Assembly (NCBI GenBank): GCA_024529925.1
Contig: JAFEUB010001196.1
Span: forward strand, 1-64,000
Reading direction: 5' to 3'
DNA length: 64,000 bases
From: Ophthalmolycus amberensis
Taxonomy: Eukaryota; Chordata; Actinopteri; Perciformes; Zoarcidae
The notes beneath the pieces are model-generated. The model made no database searches and had not been told where the DNA came from. It saw only the letters and a list, made by a program, of their open reading frames with translations. Within the stretch, counting starts at the first letter, position 1; every line of letters begins with the position of its first letter. Below, piece after piece: positions 1-15,000 of this stretch. A program made the position numbers and the translations under genes.

Positions 1-3000
1 GGATGTCATTTCATGAATATCTGCAACTTTCAGCACTTTACTGGCATTTTCAAAATTTTTTATGCTCTTAAAGTGCGTTTCAGGCAGAGAGGAGGCCAAA
101 AGTGGATTTTGTGAAATCCACATAGTTTCAAAGATTTTCTTCAGAAAAGTGGCTCAGGATAGTTGATTTCACAGTCTGATGTCATTTTCATGAATATCTG
201 CAACTTTCAGCACTTTACTGGCATTTTCAATTTTTTATGCTCTTAAAGTGCGTTTCAGGCAGAGAGGAGGCCAAAAGTGGATTTTGTGAAATCCACATAG
301 TTTCAAAGATTTCTTCAGAAAAGTGGCTCAGGATAGTTGATTTCACAGTCTGATGTCATTTTCATGAATATCTGCAACTTTCAGCACTTTACTGGCATTT
401 TCAAAATTTTTATGCTCTTAAAGTGCGTTTCAGGCAGAGAGGAGGCCAAAAGTGGATTTTGTGAAATCCACATAGTTTCAAAGATTTTCTTCAGAAAAGT
501 GGCTCAGGATAGTTGATTTCACAGTCTGATGTCATTTTCATGAATATCTGCAACTTTCAGCACTTTACTGGCATTTTCAAAATTTTTATGCTCTTAAAGT
601 GCGTTTCAGGCAGAGAGGAGGCCAAAAGTGGATTTTGTGAAATCCACATAGTTTCAAAGATTTTCTTCAGAAAAGTGGCTCAGGATAGTTGATTTCACAG
701 TCTGATGTCATTTTCATGAATATCTGCAACTTTCAGCACTTTACTGGCATTTTCAATTTTTTATGCTCTTAAAGTGCGTTTCAGGCAGAGAGGAGGCCAA
801 AAGTGGATTTTGTGAAATCCACATAGTTTCAAAGATTTTCTTCAGAAAAGTGGCTCAGGATAGTTGATTTCACAGTCTGATGTCATTTTCATGAATATCT
901 GCAACTTTCAGCACTTTACTGGCATTTTCAATTTTTTATGCTCTTAAAGTGCGTTTCAGGCAGAGAGGAGGCCAAAAGTGGATTTTGTGAAATCCACATA
1001 GTTTCAAAGATTTTCTTCAGAAAAGTGGCTCAGGATAGTTGATTTCACAGTCTGATGTCATTTTCATGAATATCTGCAACTTTCAGCACTTTACTGGCAT
1101 TTTCAAAATTTTTATGCTCTTAAAGTGCGTTTCAGGCAGAGAGGAGGCCAAAAGTGGATTTTGTGAAATCCACATAGTTTCAAAGATTTTCTTCAGAAAA
1201 GTGGCTCAGGATAGTTGATTTCACAGTCTGATGTCATTTTCATGAATATCTGCAACTTTCAGCACTTTACTGGCATTTTCAATTTTTTATGCTCTTAAAG
1301 TGCGTTTCAGGCAGAGAGGAGGCCAAAAGTGGATTTTGTGAAATCCACATAGTTTCAAAGATTTTCTTCAGAAAAGTGGCTCAGGATAGTTGATTTCACA
1401 GTCTGATGTCATTTTCATGAATATCTGCAACTTTCAGCACTTTACTGGCATTTTCAATTTTTATGCTCTTAAAGTGCGTTTCAGGCAGAGAGGAGGCCAA
1501 AAGTGGATTTTGTGAAATCCACATAGTTTCAAAGATTTTCTTCAGAAAAGTGGCTCAGGATAGTTGATTTCACAGTCTGATGTCATTTTCATGAATATCT
1601 GCAACTTTCAGCACTTTACTGGCATTTTCAATTTTTTATGCTCTTAAAGTGCGTTTCAGGCAGAGAGGAGGCCAAAAGTGGATTTTGTGAAATCCACATA
1701 GTTTCAAAGATTTTCTTCAGAAAAGTGGCTCAGGATAGTTGATTTCACAGTCTGATGTCATTTTCATGAATATCTGCAACTTTCAGCACTTTACTGGCAT
1801 TTTCAATTTTTTATGCTCTTAAAGTGCGTTTCAGGCAGAGAGGAGGCCAAAAGTGGATTTTGTGAAATCCACATAGTTTCAAAGATTTTCTTCAGAAAAG
1901 TGGCTCAGGATAGTTGATTTCACAGTCTGATGTCATTTTCATGAATATCTGCAACTTTCAGCACTTTACTGGCATTTTCAATTTTTATGCTCTTAAAGTG
2001 CGTTTCAGGCAGAGAGGAGGCCAAAAGTGGATTTTGTGAAATCCACATAGTTTCAAAGATTTTCTTCAGAAAAGTGGCTCAGGATAGTTGATTTCACAGT
2101 CTGATGTCATTTTCATGAATATCTGCAACTTTCAGCACTTTACTGGCATTTTCAATTTTTATGCTCTTAAAGTGCGTTTCAGGCAGAGAGGAGGCCAAAA
2201 GTGGATTTTGTGAAATCCACATAGTTTCAAAGATTTTCTTCAGAAAAGTGGCTCAGGATAGTTGATTTCACAGTCTGATGTCATTTTCATGAATATCTGC
2301 AACTTTCAGCACTTTACTGGCATTTTCAATTTTTTATGCTCTTAAAGTGCGTTTCAGGCAGAGAGGAGGCCAAAAGTGGATTTTGTGAAATCCACATAGT
2401 TTCAAAGATTTTCTTCAGAAAAGTGGCTCAGGATAGTTGATTTCACAGTCTGATGTCATTTTCATGAATATCTGCAACTTTCAGCACTTTACTGGCATTT
2501 TCAATTTTTTATGCTCTTAAAGTGCGTTTCAGGCAGAGAGGAGGCCAAAAGTGGATTTTGTGAAATCCACATAGTTTCAAAGATTTTCTTCAGAAAAGTG
2601 GCTCAGGATAGTTGATTTCACAGTCTGATGTCATTTTCATGAATATCTGCAACTTTCAGCACTTTACTGGCATTTTCAATTTTTTATGCTCTTAAAGTGC
2701 GTTTCAGGCAGAGAGGAGGCCAAAAGTGGATTTTGTGAAATCCACATAGTTTCAAAGATTTTCTTCAGAAAAGTGGCTCAGGATAGTTGATTTCACAGTC
2801 TGATGTCATTTTCATGAATATCTGCAACTTTCAGCACTTTACTGGCATTTTCAATTTTTTATGCTCTTAAAGTGCGTTTCAGGCAGAGAGGAGGCCAAAA
2901 GTGGATTTTGTGAAATCCACATAGTTTCAAAGATTTTCTTCAGAAAAGTGGCTCAGGATAGTTGATTTCACAGTCTGATGTCATTTTCATGAATATCTGC

Positions 3001-6000
3001 AACTTTCAGCACTTTACTGGCATTTTCAATTTTTATGCTCTTAAAGTGCGTTTCAGGCAGAGAGGAGGCCAAAAGTGGATTTTGTGAAATCCACATAGTT
3101 TCAAAGATTTTCTTCAGAAAAGTGGCTCAGGATAGTTGATTTCACAGTCTGATGTCATTTTCATGAATATCTGCAACTTTCAGCACTTTACTGGCATTTT
3201 CAATTTTTATGCTCTTAAAGTGCGTTTCAGGCAGAGAGGAGGCCAAAAGTGGATTTTGTGAAATCCACATAGTTTCAAAGATTTTCTTCAGAAAAGTGGC
3301 TCAGGATAGTTGATTTCACAGTCTGATGTCATTTTCATGAATATCTGCAACTTTCAGCACTTTACTGGCATTTTCAATTTTTTATGCTCTTAAAGTGCGT
3401 TTCAGGCAGAGAGGAGGCCAAAAGTGGATTTTGTGAAATCCACATAGTTTCAAAGATTTTCTTCAGAAAAGTGGCTCAGGATAGTTGATTTCACAGTCTG
3501 ATGTCATTTTCATGAATATCTGCAACTTTCAGCACTTTACTGGCATTTTCAATTTTTTATGCTCTTAAAGTGCGTTTCAGGCAGAGAGGAGGCCAAAAGT
3601 GGATTTTGTGAAATCCACATAGTTTCAAAGATTTTCTTCAGAAAAGTGGCTCAGGATAGTTGATTTCACAGTCTGATGTCATTTTCATGAATATCTGCAA
3701 CTTTCAGCACTTTACTGGCATTTTCAATTTTTTATGCTCTTAAAGTGCGTTTCAGGCAGAGAGGAGGCCAAAAGTGGATTTTGTGAAATCCACATAGTTT
3801 CAAAGATTTTCTTCAGAAAAGTGGCTCAGGATAGTTGATTTCACAGTCTGATGTCATTTTCATGAATATCTGCAACTTTCAGCACTTTACTGGCATTTTC
3901 AATTTTTTATGCTCTTAAAGTGCGTTTCAGGCAGAGAGGAGGCCAAAAGTGGATTTTGTGAAATCCACATAGTTTCAAAGATTTTCTTCAGAAAAGTGGC
4001 TCAGGATAGTTGATTTCACAGTCTGATGTCATTTTCATGAATATCTGCAACTTTCAGCACTTTACTGGCATTTTCAATTTTTATGCTCTTAAAGTGCGTT
4101 TCAGGCAGAGAGGAGGCCAAAAGTGGATTTTGTGAAATCCACATAGTTTCAAAGATTTTCTTCAGAAAAGTGGCTCAGGATAGTTGATTTCACAGTCTGA
4201 TGTCATTTTCATGAATATCTGCAACTTTCAGCACTTTACTGGCATTTTCAATTTTTTATGCTCTTAAAGTGCGTTTCAGGCAGAGAGGAGGCCAAAAGTG
4301 GATTTTGTGAAATCCACATAGTTTCAAAGATTTTCTTCAGAAAAGTGGCTCAGGATAGTTGATTTCACAGTCTGATGTCATTTTCATGAATATCTGCAAC
4401 TTTCAGCACTTTACTGGCATTTTCAATTTTTTATGCTCTTAAAGTGCGTTTCAGGCAGAGAGGAGGCCAAAAGTGGATTTTGTGAAATCCACATAGTTTC
4501 AAAGATTTTCTTCAGAAAAGTGGCTCAGGATAGTTGATTTCACAGTCTGATGTCATTTTCATGAATATCTGCAACTTTCAGCACTTTACTGGCATTTTCA
4601 ATTTTTATGCTCTTAAAGTGCGTTTCAGGCAGAGAGGAGGCCAAAAGTGGATTTTGTGAAATCCACATAGTTTCAAAGATTTTCTTCAGAAAAGTGGCTC
4701 AGGATAGTTGATTTCACAGTCTGATGTCATTTTCATGAATATCTGCAACTTTCAGCACTTTACTGGCATTTTCAATTTTTATGCTCTTAAAGTGCGTTTC
4801 AGGCAGAGAGGAGGCCAAAAGTGGATTTTGTGAAATCCACATAGTTTCAAAGATTTTCTTCAGAAAAGTGGCTCAGGATAGTTGATTTCACAGTCTGATG
4901 TCATTTTCATGAATATCTGCAACTTTCAGCACTTTACTGGCATTTTCAATTTTTTATGCTCTTAAAGTGCGTTTCAGGCAGAGAGGAGGCCAAAAGTGGA
5001 TTTTGTGAAATCCACATAGTTTCAAAGATTTTCTTCAGAAAAGTGGCTCAGGATAGTTGATTTCACAGTCTGATGTCATTTTCATGAATATCTGCAACTT
5101 TCAGCACTTTACTGGCATTTTCAATTTTTTATGCTCTTAAAGTGCGTTTCAGGCAGAGAGGAGGCCAAAAGTGGATTTTGTGAAATCCACATAGTTTCAA
5201 AGATTTTCTTCAGAAAAGTGGCTCAGGATAGTTGATTTCACAGTCTGATGTCATTTTCATGAATATCTGCAACTTTCAGCACTTTACTGGCATTTTCAAT
5301 TTTTTATGCTCTTAAAGTGCGTTTCAGGCAGAGAGGAGGCCAAAAGTGGATTTTGTGAAATCCACATAGTTTCAAAGATTTTCTTCAGAAAAGTGGCTCA
5401 GGATAGTTGATTTCACAGTCTGATGTCATTTTCATGAATATCTGCAACTTTCAGCACTTTACTGGCATTTTCAATTTTTTATGCTCTTAAAGTGCGTTTC
5501 AGGCAGAGAGGAGGCCAAAAGTGGATTTTGTGAAATCCACATAGTTTCAAAGATTTTCTTCAGAAAAGTGGCTCAGGATAGTTGATTTCACAGTCTGATG
5601 TCATTTTCATGAATATCTGCAACTTTCAGCACTTTACTGGCATTTTCAATTTTTTATGCTCTTAAAGTGCGTTTCAGGCAGAGAGGAGGCCAAAAGTGGA
5701 TTTTGTGAAATCCACATAGTTTCAAAGATTTTCTTCAGAAAAGTGGCTCAGGATAGTTGATTTCACAGTCTGATGTCATTTTCATGAATATCTGCAACTT
5801 TCAGCACTTTACTGGCATTTTCAATTTTTTATGCTCTTAAAGTGCGTTTCAGGCAGAGAGGAGGCCAAAAGTGGATTTTGTGAAATCCACATAGTTTCAA
5901 AGATTTTCTTCAGAAAAGTGGCTCAGGATAGTTGATTTCACAGTCTGATGTCATTTTCATGAATATCTGCAACTTTCAGCACTTTACTGGCATTTTCAAT

Positions 6001-9000
6001 TTTTATGCTCTTAAAGTGCGTTTCAGGCAGAGAGGAGGCCAAAAGTGGATTTTGTGAAATCCACATAGTTTCAAAGATTTTCTTCAGAAAAGTGGCTCAG
6101 GATAGTTGATTTCACAGTCTGATGTCATTTTCATGAATATCTGCAACTTTCAGCACTTTACTGGCATTTTCAATTTTTTATGCTCTTAAAGTGCGTTTCA
6201 GGCAGAGAGGAGGCCAAAAGTGGATTTTGTGAAATCCACATAGTTTCAAAGATTTTCTTCAGAAAAGTGGCTCAGGATAGTTGATTTCACAGTCTGATGT
6301 CATTTTCATGAATATCTGCAACTTTCAGCACTTTACTGGCATTTTCAATTTTTTATGCTCTTAAAGTGCGTTTCAGGCAGAGAGGAGGCCAAAAGTGGAT
6401 TTTGTGAAATCCACATAGTTTCAAAGATTTTCTTCAGAAAAGTGGCTCAGGATAGTTGATTTCACAGTCTGATGTCATTTTCATGAATATCTGCAACTTT
6501 CAGCACTTTACTGGCATTTTCAATTTTTTATGCTCTTAAAGTGCGTTTCAGGCAGAGAGGAGGCCAAAAGTGGATTTTGTGAAATCCACATAGTTTCAAA
6601 GATTTTCTTCAGAAAAGTGGCTCAGGATAGTTGATTTCACAGTCTGATGTCATTTTCATGAATATCTGCAACTTTCAGCACTTTACTGGCATTTTCAATT
6701 TTTTATGCTCTTAAAGTGCGTTTCAGGCAGAGAGGAGGCCAAAAGTGGATTTTGTGAAATCCACATAGTTTCAAAGATTTTCTTCAGAAAAGTGGCTCAG
6801 GATAGTTGATTTCACAGTCTGATGTCATTTTCATGAATATCTGCAACTTTCAGCACTTTACTGGCATTTTCAAATTTTTATGCTCTTAAAGTGCGTTTCA
6901 GGCAGAGAGGAGGCCAAAAGTGGATTTTGTGAAATCCACATAGTTTCAAAGATTTTCTTCAGAAAAGTGGCTCAGGATAGTTGATTTCACAGTCTGATGT
7001 CATTTTCATGAATATCTGCAACTTTCAGCACTTTACTGGCATTTTCAATTTTTTATGCTCTTAAAGTGCGTTTCAGGCAGAGAGGAGGCCAAAAGTGGAT
7101 TTTGTGAAATCCACATAGTTTCAAAGATTTTCTTCAGAAAAGTGGCTCAGGATAGTTGATTTCACAGTCTGATGTCATTTTCATGAATATCTGCAACTTT
7201 CAGCACTTTACTGGCATTTTCAATTTTTTATGCTCTTAAAGTGCGTTTCAGGCAGAGAGGAGGCCAAAAGTGGATTTTGTGAAATCCACATAGTTTCAAA
7301 GATTTTCTTCAGAAAAGTGGCTCAGGATAGTTGATTTCACAGTCTGATGTCATTTTCATGAATATCTGCAACTTTCAGCACTTTACTGGCATTTTCAATT
7401 TTTTATGCTCTTAAAGTGCGTTTCAGGCAGAGAGGAGGCCAAAAGTGGATTTTGTGAAATCCACATAGTTTCAAAGATTTTCTTCAGAAAAGTGGCTCAG
7501 GATAGTTGATTTCACAGTCTGATGTCATTTTCATGAATATCTGCAACTTTCAGCACTTTACTGGCATTTTCAATTTTTTATGCTCTTAAAGTGCGTTTCA
7601 GGCAGAGAGGAGGCCAAAAGTGGATTTTGTGAAATCCACATAGTTTCAAAGATTTTCTTCAGAAAAGTGGCTCAGGATAGTTGATTTCACAGTCTGATGT
7701 CATTTTCATGAATATCTGCAACTTTCAGCACTTTACTGGCATTTTCAATTTTTTATGCTCTTAAAGTGCGTTTCAGGCAGAGAGGAGGCCAAAAGTGGAT
7801 TTTGTGAAATCCACATAGTTTCAAAGATTTTCTTCAGAAAAGTGGCTCAGGATAGTTGATTTCACAGTCTGATGTCATTTTCATGAATATCTGCAACTTT
7901 CAGCACTTTACTGGCATTTTCAATTTTTTATGCTCTTAAAGTGCGTTTCAGGCAGAGAGGAGGCCAAAAGTGGATTTTGTGAAATCCACATAGTTTCAAA
8001 GATTTTCTTCAGAAAAGTGGCTCAGGATAGTTGATTTCACAGTCTGATGTCATTTTCATGAATATCTGCAACTTTCAGCACTTTACTGGCATTTTCAATT
8101 TTTTATGCTCTTAAAGTGCGTTTCAGGCAGAGAGGAGGCCAAAAGTGGATTTTGTGAAATCCACATAGTTTCAAAGATTTTCTTCAGAAAAGTGGCTCAG
8201 GATAGTTGATTTCACAGTCTGATGTCATTTTCATGAATATCTGCAACTTTCAGCACTTTACTGGCATTTTCAATTTTTTATGCTCTTAAAGTGCGTTTCA
8301 GGCAGAGAGGAGGCCAAAAGTGGATTTTGTGAAATCCACATAGTTTCAAAGATTTTCTTCAGAAAAGTGGCTCAGGATAGTTGATTTCACAGTCTGATGT
8401 CATTTTCATGAATATCTGCAACTTTCAGCACTTTACTGGCATTTTCAATTTTTTATGCTCTTAAAGTGCGTTTCAGGCAGAGAGGAGGCCAAAAGTGGAT
8501 TTTGTGAAATCCACATAGTTTCAAAGATTTTCTTCAGAAAAGTGGCTCAGGATAGTTGATTTCACAGTCTGATGTCATTTTCATGAATATCTGCAACTTT
8601 CAGCACTTTACTGGCATTTTCAATTTTTTATGCTCTTAAAGTGCGTTTCAGGCAGAGAGGAGGCCAAAAGTGGATTTTGTGAAATCCACATAGTTTCAAA
8701 GATTTTCTTCAGAAAAGTGGCTCAGGATAGTTGATTTCACAGTCTGATGTCATTTTCATGAATATCTGCAACTTTCAGCACTTTACTGGCATTTTCAATT
8801 TTTTATGCTCTTAAAGTGCGTTTCAGGCAGAGAGGAGGCCAAAAGTGGATTTTGTGAAATCCACATAGTTTCAAAGATTTTCTTCAGAAAAGTGGCTCAG
8901 GATAGTTGATTTCACAGTCTGATGTCATTTTCATGAATATCTGCAACTTTCAGCACTTTACTGGCATTTTCAATTTTTTATGCTCTTAAAGTGCGTTTCA

Positions 9001-12000
9001 GGCAGAGAGGAGGCCAAAAGTGGATTTTGTGAAATCCACATAGTTTCAAAGATTTTCTTCAGAAAAGTGGCTCAGGATAGTTGATTTCACAGTCTGATGT
9101 CATTTTCATGAATATCTGCAACTTTCAGCACTTTACTGGCATTTTCAATTTTTTATGCTCTTAAAGTGCGTTTCAGGCAGAGAGGAGGCCAAAAGTGGAT
9201 TTTGTGAAATCCACATAGTTTCAAAGATTTTCTTCAGAAAAGTGGCTCAGGATAGTTGATTTCACAGTCTGATGTCATTTTCATGAATATCTGCAACTTT
9301 CAGCACTTTACTGGCATTTTCAATTTTTTATGCTCTTAAAGTGCGTTTCAGGCAGAGAGGAGGCCAAAAGTGGATTTTGTGAAATCCACATAGTTTCAAA
9401 GATTTTCTTCAGAAAAGTGGCTCAGGATAGTTGATTTCACAGTCTGATGTCATTTTCATGAATATCTGCAACTTTCAGCACTTTACTGGCATTTTCAATT
9501 TTTTATGCTCTTAAAGTGCGTTTCAGGCAGAGAGGAGGCCAAAAGTGGATTTTGTGAAATCCACATAGTTTCAAAGATTTTCTTCAGAAAAGTGGCTCAG
9601 GATAGTTGATTTCACAGTCTGATGTCATTTTCATGAATATCTGCAACTTTCAGCACTTTACTGGCATTTTCAATTTTTTATGCTCTTAAAGTGCGTTTCA
9701 GGCAGAGAGGAGGCCAAAAGTGGATTTTGTGAAATCCACATAGTTTCAAAGATTTTCTTCAGAAAAGTGGCTCAGGATAGTTGATTTCACAGTCTGATGT
9801 CATTTTCATGAATATCTGCAACTTTCAGCACTTTACTGGCATTTTCAATTTTTATGCTCTTAAAGTGCGTTTCAGGCAGAGAGGAGGCCAAAAGTGGATT
9901 TTGTGAAATCCACATAGTTTCAAAGATTTTCTTCAGAAAAGTGGCTCAGGATAGTTGATTTCACAGTCTGATGTCATTTTCATGAATATCTGCAACTTTC
10001 AGCACTTTACTGGCATTTTCAATTTTTATGCTCTTAAAGTGCGTTTCAGGCAGAGAGGAGGCCAAAAGTGGATTTTGTGAAATCCACATAGTTTCAAAGA
10101 TTTTCTTCAGAAAAGTGGCTCAGGATAGTTGATTTCACAGTCTGATGTCATTTTCATGAATATCTGCAACTTTCAGCACTTTACTGGCATTTTCAATTTT
10201 TTATGCTCTTAAAGTGCGTTTCAGGCAGAGAGGAGGCCAAAAGTGGATTTTGTGAAATCCACATAGTTTCAAAGATTTTCTTCAGAAAAGTGGCTCAGGA
10301 TAGTTGATTTCACAGTCTGATGTCATTTTCATGAATATCTGCAACTTTCAGCACTTTACTGGCATTTTCAATTTTTTATGCTCTTAAAGTGCGTTTCAGG
10401 CAGAGAGGAGGCCAAAAGTGGATTTTGTGAAATCCACATAGTTTCAAAGATTTTCTTCAGAAAAGTGGCTCAGGATAGTTGATTTCACAGTCTGATGTCA
10501 TTTTCATGAATATCTGCAACTTTCAGCACTTTACTGGCATTTTCAATTTTTTATGCTCTTAAAGTGCGTTTCAGGCAGAGAGGAGGCCAAAAGTGGATTT
10601 TGTGAAATCCACATAGTTTCAAAGATTTTCTTCAGAAAAGTGGCTCAGGATAGTTGATTTCACAGTCTGATGTCATTTTCATGAATATCTGCAACTTTCA
10701 GCACTTTACTGGCATTTTCAATTTTTTATGCTCTTAAAGTGCGTTTCAGGCAGAGAGGAGGCCAAAAGTGGATTTTGTGAAATCCACATAGTTTCAAAGA
10801 TTTTCTTCAGAAAAGTGGCTCAGGATAGTTGATTTCACAGTCTGATGTCATTTTCATGAATATCTGCAACTTTCAGCACTTTACTGGCATTTTCAATTTT
10901 TTATGCTCTTAAAGTGCGTTTCAGGCAGAGAGGAGGCCAAAAGTGGATTTTGTGAAATCCACATAGTTTCAAAGATTTTCTTCAGAAAAGTGGCTCAGGA
11001 TAGTTGATTTCACAGTCTGATGTCATTTTCATGAATATCTGCAACTTTCAGCACTTTACTGGCATTTTCAATTTTTTATGCTCTTAAAGTGCGTTTCAGG
11101 CAGAGAGGAGGCCAAAAGTGGATTTTGTGAAATCCACATAGTTTCAAAGATTTTCTTCAGAAAAGTGGCTCAGGATAGTTGATTTCACAGTCTGATGTCA
11201 TTTTCATGAATATCTGCAACTTTCAGCACTTTACTGGCATTTTCAATTTTTTATGCTCTTAAAGTGCGTTTCAGGCAGAGAGGAGGCCAAAAGTGGATTT
11301 TGTGAAATCCACATAGTTTCAAAGATTTTCTTCAGAAAAGTGGCTCAGGATAGTTGATTTCACAGTCTGATGTCATTTTCATGAATATCTGCAACTTTCA
11401 GCACTTTACTGGCATTTTCAATTTTTTATGCTCTTAAAGTGCGTTTCAGGCAGAGAGGAGGCCAAAAGTGGATTTTGTGAAATCCACATAGTTTCAAAGA
11501 TTTTCTTCAGAAAAGTGGCTCAGGATAGTTGATTTCACAGTCTGATGTCATTTTCATGAATATCTGCAACTTTCAGCACTTTACTGGCATTTTCAATTTT
11601 TTATGCTCTTAAAGTGCGTTTCAGGCAGAGAGGAGGCCAAAAGTGGATTTTGTGAAATCCACATAGTTTCAAAGATTTTCTTCAGAAAAGTGGCTCAGGA
11701 TAGTTGATTTCACAGTCTGATGTCATTTTCATGAATATCTGCAACTTTCAGCACTTTACTGGCATTTTCAATTTTTTATGCTCTTAAAGTGCGTTTCAGG
11801 CAGAGAGGAGGCCAAAAGTGGATTTTGTGAAATCCACATAGTTTCAAAGATTTTCTTCAGAAAAGTGGCTCAGGATAGTTGATTTCACAGTCTGATGTCA
11901 TTTTCATGAATATCTGCAACTTTCAGCACTTTACTGGCATTTTCAATTTTTTATGCTCTTAAAGTGCGTTTCAGGCAGAGAGGAGGCCAAAAGTGGATTT

Positions 12001-15000
12001 TGTGAAATCCACATAGTTTCAAAGATTTTCTTCAGAAAAGTGGCTCAGGATAGTTGATTTCACAGTCTGATGTCATTTTCATGAATATCTGCAACTTTCA
12101 GCACTTTACTGGCATTTTCAATTTTTTATGCTCTTAAAGTGCGTTTCAGGCAGAGAGGAGGCCAAAAGTGGATTTTGTGAAATCCACATAGTTTCAAAGA
12201 TTTTCTTCAGAAAAGTGGCTCAGGATAGTTGATTTCACAGTCTGATGTCATTTTCATGAATATCTGCAACTTTCAGCACTTTACTGGCATTTTCAATTTT
12301 TTATGCTCTTAAAGTGCGTTTCAGGCAGAGAGGAGGCCAAAAGTGGATTTTGTGAAATCCACATAGTTTCAAAGATTTTCTTCAGAAAAGTGGCTCAGGA
12401 TAGTTGATTTCACAGTCTGATGTCATTTTCATGAATATCTGCAACTTTCAGCACTTTACTGGCATTTTCAATTTTTTATGCTCTTAAAGTGCGTTTCAGG
12501 CAGAGAGGAGGCCAAAAGTGGATTTTGTGAAATCCACATAGTTTCAAAGATTTTCTTCAGAAAAGTGGCTCAGGATAGTTGATTTCACAGTCTGATGTCA
12601 TTTTCATGAATATCTGCAACTTTCAGCACTTTACTGGCATTTTCAATTTTTATGCTCTTAAAGTGCGTTTCAGGCAGAGAGGAGGCCAAAAGTGGATTTT
12701 GTGAAATCCACATAGTTTCAAAGATTTTCTTCAGAAAAGTGGCTCAGGATAGTTGATTTCACAGTCTGATGTCATTTTCATGAATATCTGCAACTTTCAG
12801 CACTTTACTGGCATTTTCAAATTTTTATGCTCTTAAAGTGCGTTTCAGGCAGAGAGGAGGCCAAAAGTGGATTTTGTGAAATCCACATAGTTTCAAAGAT
12901 TTTCTTCAGAAAAGTGGCTCAGGATAGTTGATTTCACAGTCTGATGTCATTTTCATGAATATCTGCAACTTTCAGCACTTTACTGGCATTTTCAATTTTT
13001 ATGCTCTTAAAGTGCGTTTCAGGCAGAGAGGAGGCCAAAAGTGGATTTTGTGAAATCCACATAGTTTCAAAGATTTTCTTCAGAAAAGTGGCTCAGGATA
13101 GTTGATTTCACAGTCTGATGTCATTTTCATGAATATCTGCAACTTTCAGCACTTTACTGGCATTTTCAATTTTTTATGCTCTTAAAGTGCGTTTCAGGCA
13201 GAGAGGAGGCCAAAAGTGGATTTTGTGAAATCCACATAGTTTCAAAGATTTTCTTCAGAAAAGTGGCTCAGGATAGTTGATTTCACAGTCTGATGTCATT
13301 TTCATGAATATCTGCAACTTTCAGCACTTTACTGGCATTTTCAATTTTTTATGCTCTTAAAGTGCGTTTCAGGCAGAGAGGAGGCCAAAAGTGGATTTTG
13401 TGAAATCCACATAGTTTCAAAGATTTTCTTCAGAAAAGTGGCTCAGGATAGTTGATTTCACAGTCTGATGTCATTTTCATGAATATCTGCAACTTTCAGC
13501 ACTTTACTGGCATTTTCAAATTTTATGCTCTTAAAGTGCGTTTCAGGCAGAGAGGAGGCCAAAAGTGGATTTTGTGAAATCCACATAGTTTCAAAGATTT
13601 TCTTCAGAAAAGTGGCTCAGGATAGTTGATTTCACAGTCTGATGTCATTTTCATGAATATCTGCAACTTTCAGCACTTTACTGGCATTTTCAATTTTTTA
13701 TGCTCTTAAAGTGCGTTTCAGGCAGAGAGGAGGCCAAAAGTGGATTTTGTGAAATCCACATAGTTTCAAAGATTTTCTTCAGAAAAGTGGCTCAGGATAG
13801 TTGATTTCACAGTCTGATGTCATTTTCATGAATATCTGCAACTTTCAGCACTTTACTGGCATTTTCAATTTTTTATGCTCTTAAAGTGCGTTTCAGGCAG
13901 AGAGGAGGCCAAAAGTGGATTTTGTGAAATCCACATAGTTTCAAAGATTTTCTTCAGAAAAGTGGCTCAGGATAGTTGATTTCACAGTCTGATGTCATTT
14001 TCATGAATATCTGCAACTTTCAGCACTTTACTGGCATTTTCAATTTTTATGCTCTTAAAGTGCGTTTCAGGCAGAGAGGAGGCCAAAAGTGGATTTTGTG
14101 AAATCCACATAGTTTCAAAGATTTTCTTCAGAAAAGTGGCTCAGGATAGTTGATTTCACAGTCTGATGTCATTTTCATGAATATCTGCAACTTTCAGCAC
14201 TTTACTGGCATTTTCAATTTTTTATGCTCTTAAAGTGCGTTTCAGGCAGAGAGGAGGCCAAAAGTGGATTTTGTGAAATCCACATAGTTTCAAAGATTTT
14301 CTTCAGAAAAGTGGCTCAGGATAGTTGATTTCACAGTCTGATGTCATTTTCATGAATATCTGCAACTTTCAGCACTTTACTGGCATTTTCAATTTTTTAT
14401 GCTCTTAAAGTGCGTTTCAGGCAGAGAGGAGGCCAAAAGTGGATTTTGTGAAATCCACATAGTTTCAAAGATTTTCTTCAGAAAAGTGGCTCAGGATAGT
14501 TGATTTCACAGTCTGATGTCATTTTCATGAATATCTGCAACTTTCAGCACTTTACTGGCATTTTCAATTTTTTATGCTCTTAAAGTGCGTTTCAGGCAGA
14601 GAGGAGGCCAAAAGTGGATTTTGTGAAATCCACATAGTTTCAAAGATTTTCTTCAGAAAAGTGGCTCAGGATAGTTGATTTCACAGTCTGATGTCATTTT
14701 CATGAATATCTGCAACTTTCAGCACTTTACTGGCATTTTCAATTTTTTATGCTCTTAAAGTGCGTTTCAGGCAGAGAGGAGGCCAAAAGTGGATTTTGTG
14801 AAATCCACATAGTTTCAAAGATTTTCTTCAGAAAAGTGGCTCAGGATAGTTGATTTCACAGTCTGATGTCATTTTCATGAATATCTGCAACTTTCAGCAC
14901 TTTACTGGCATTTTCAATTTTTTATGCTCTTAAAGTGCGTTTCAGGCAGAGAGGAGGCCAAAAGTGGATTTTGTGAAATCCACATAGTTTCAAAGATTTT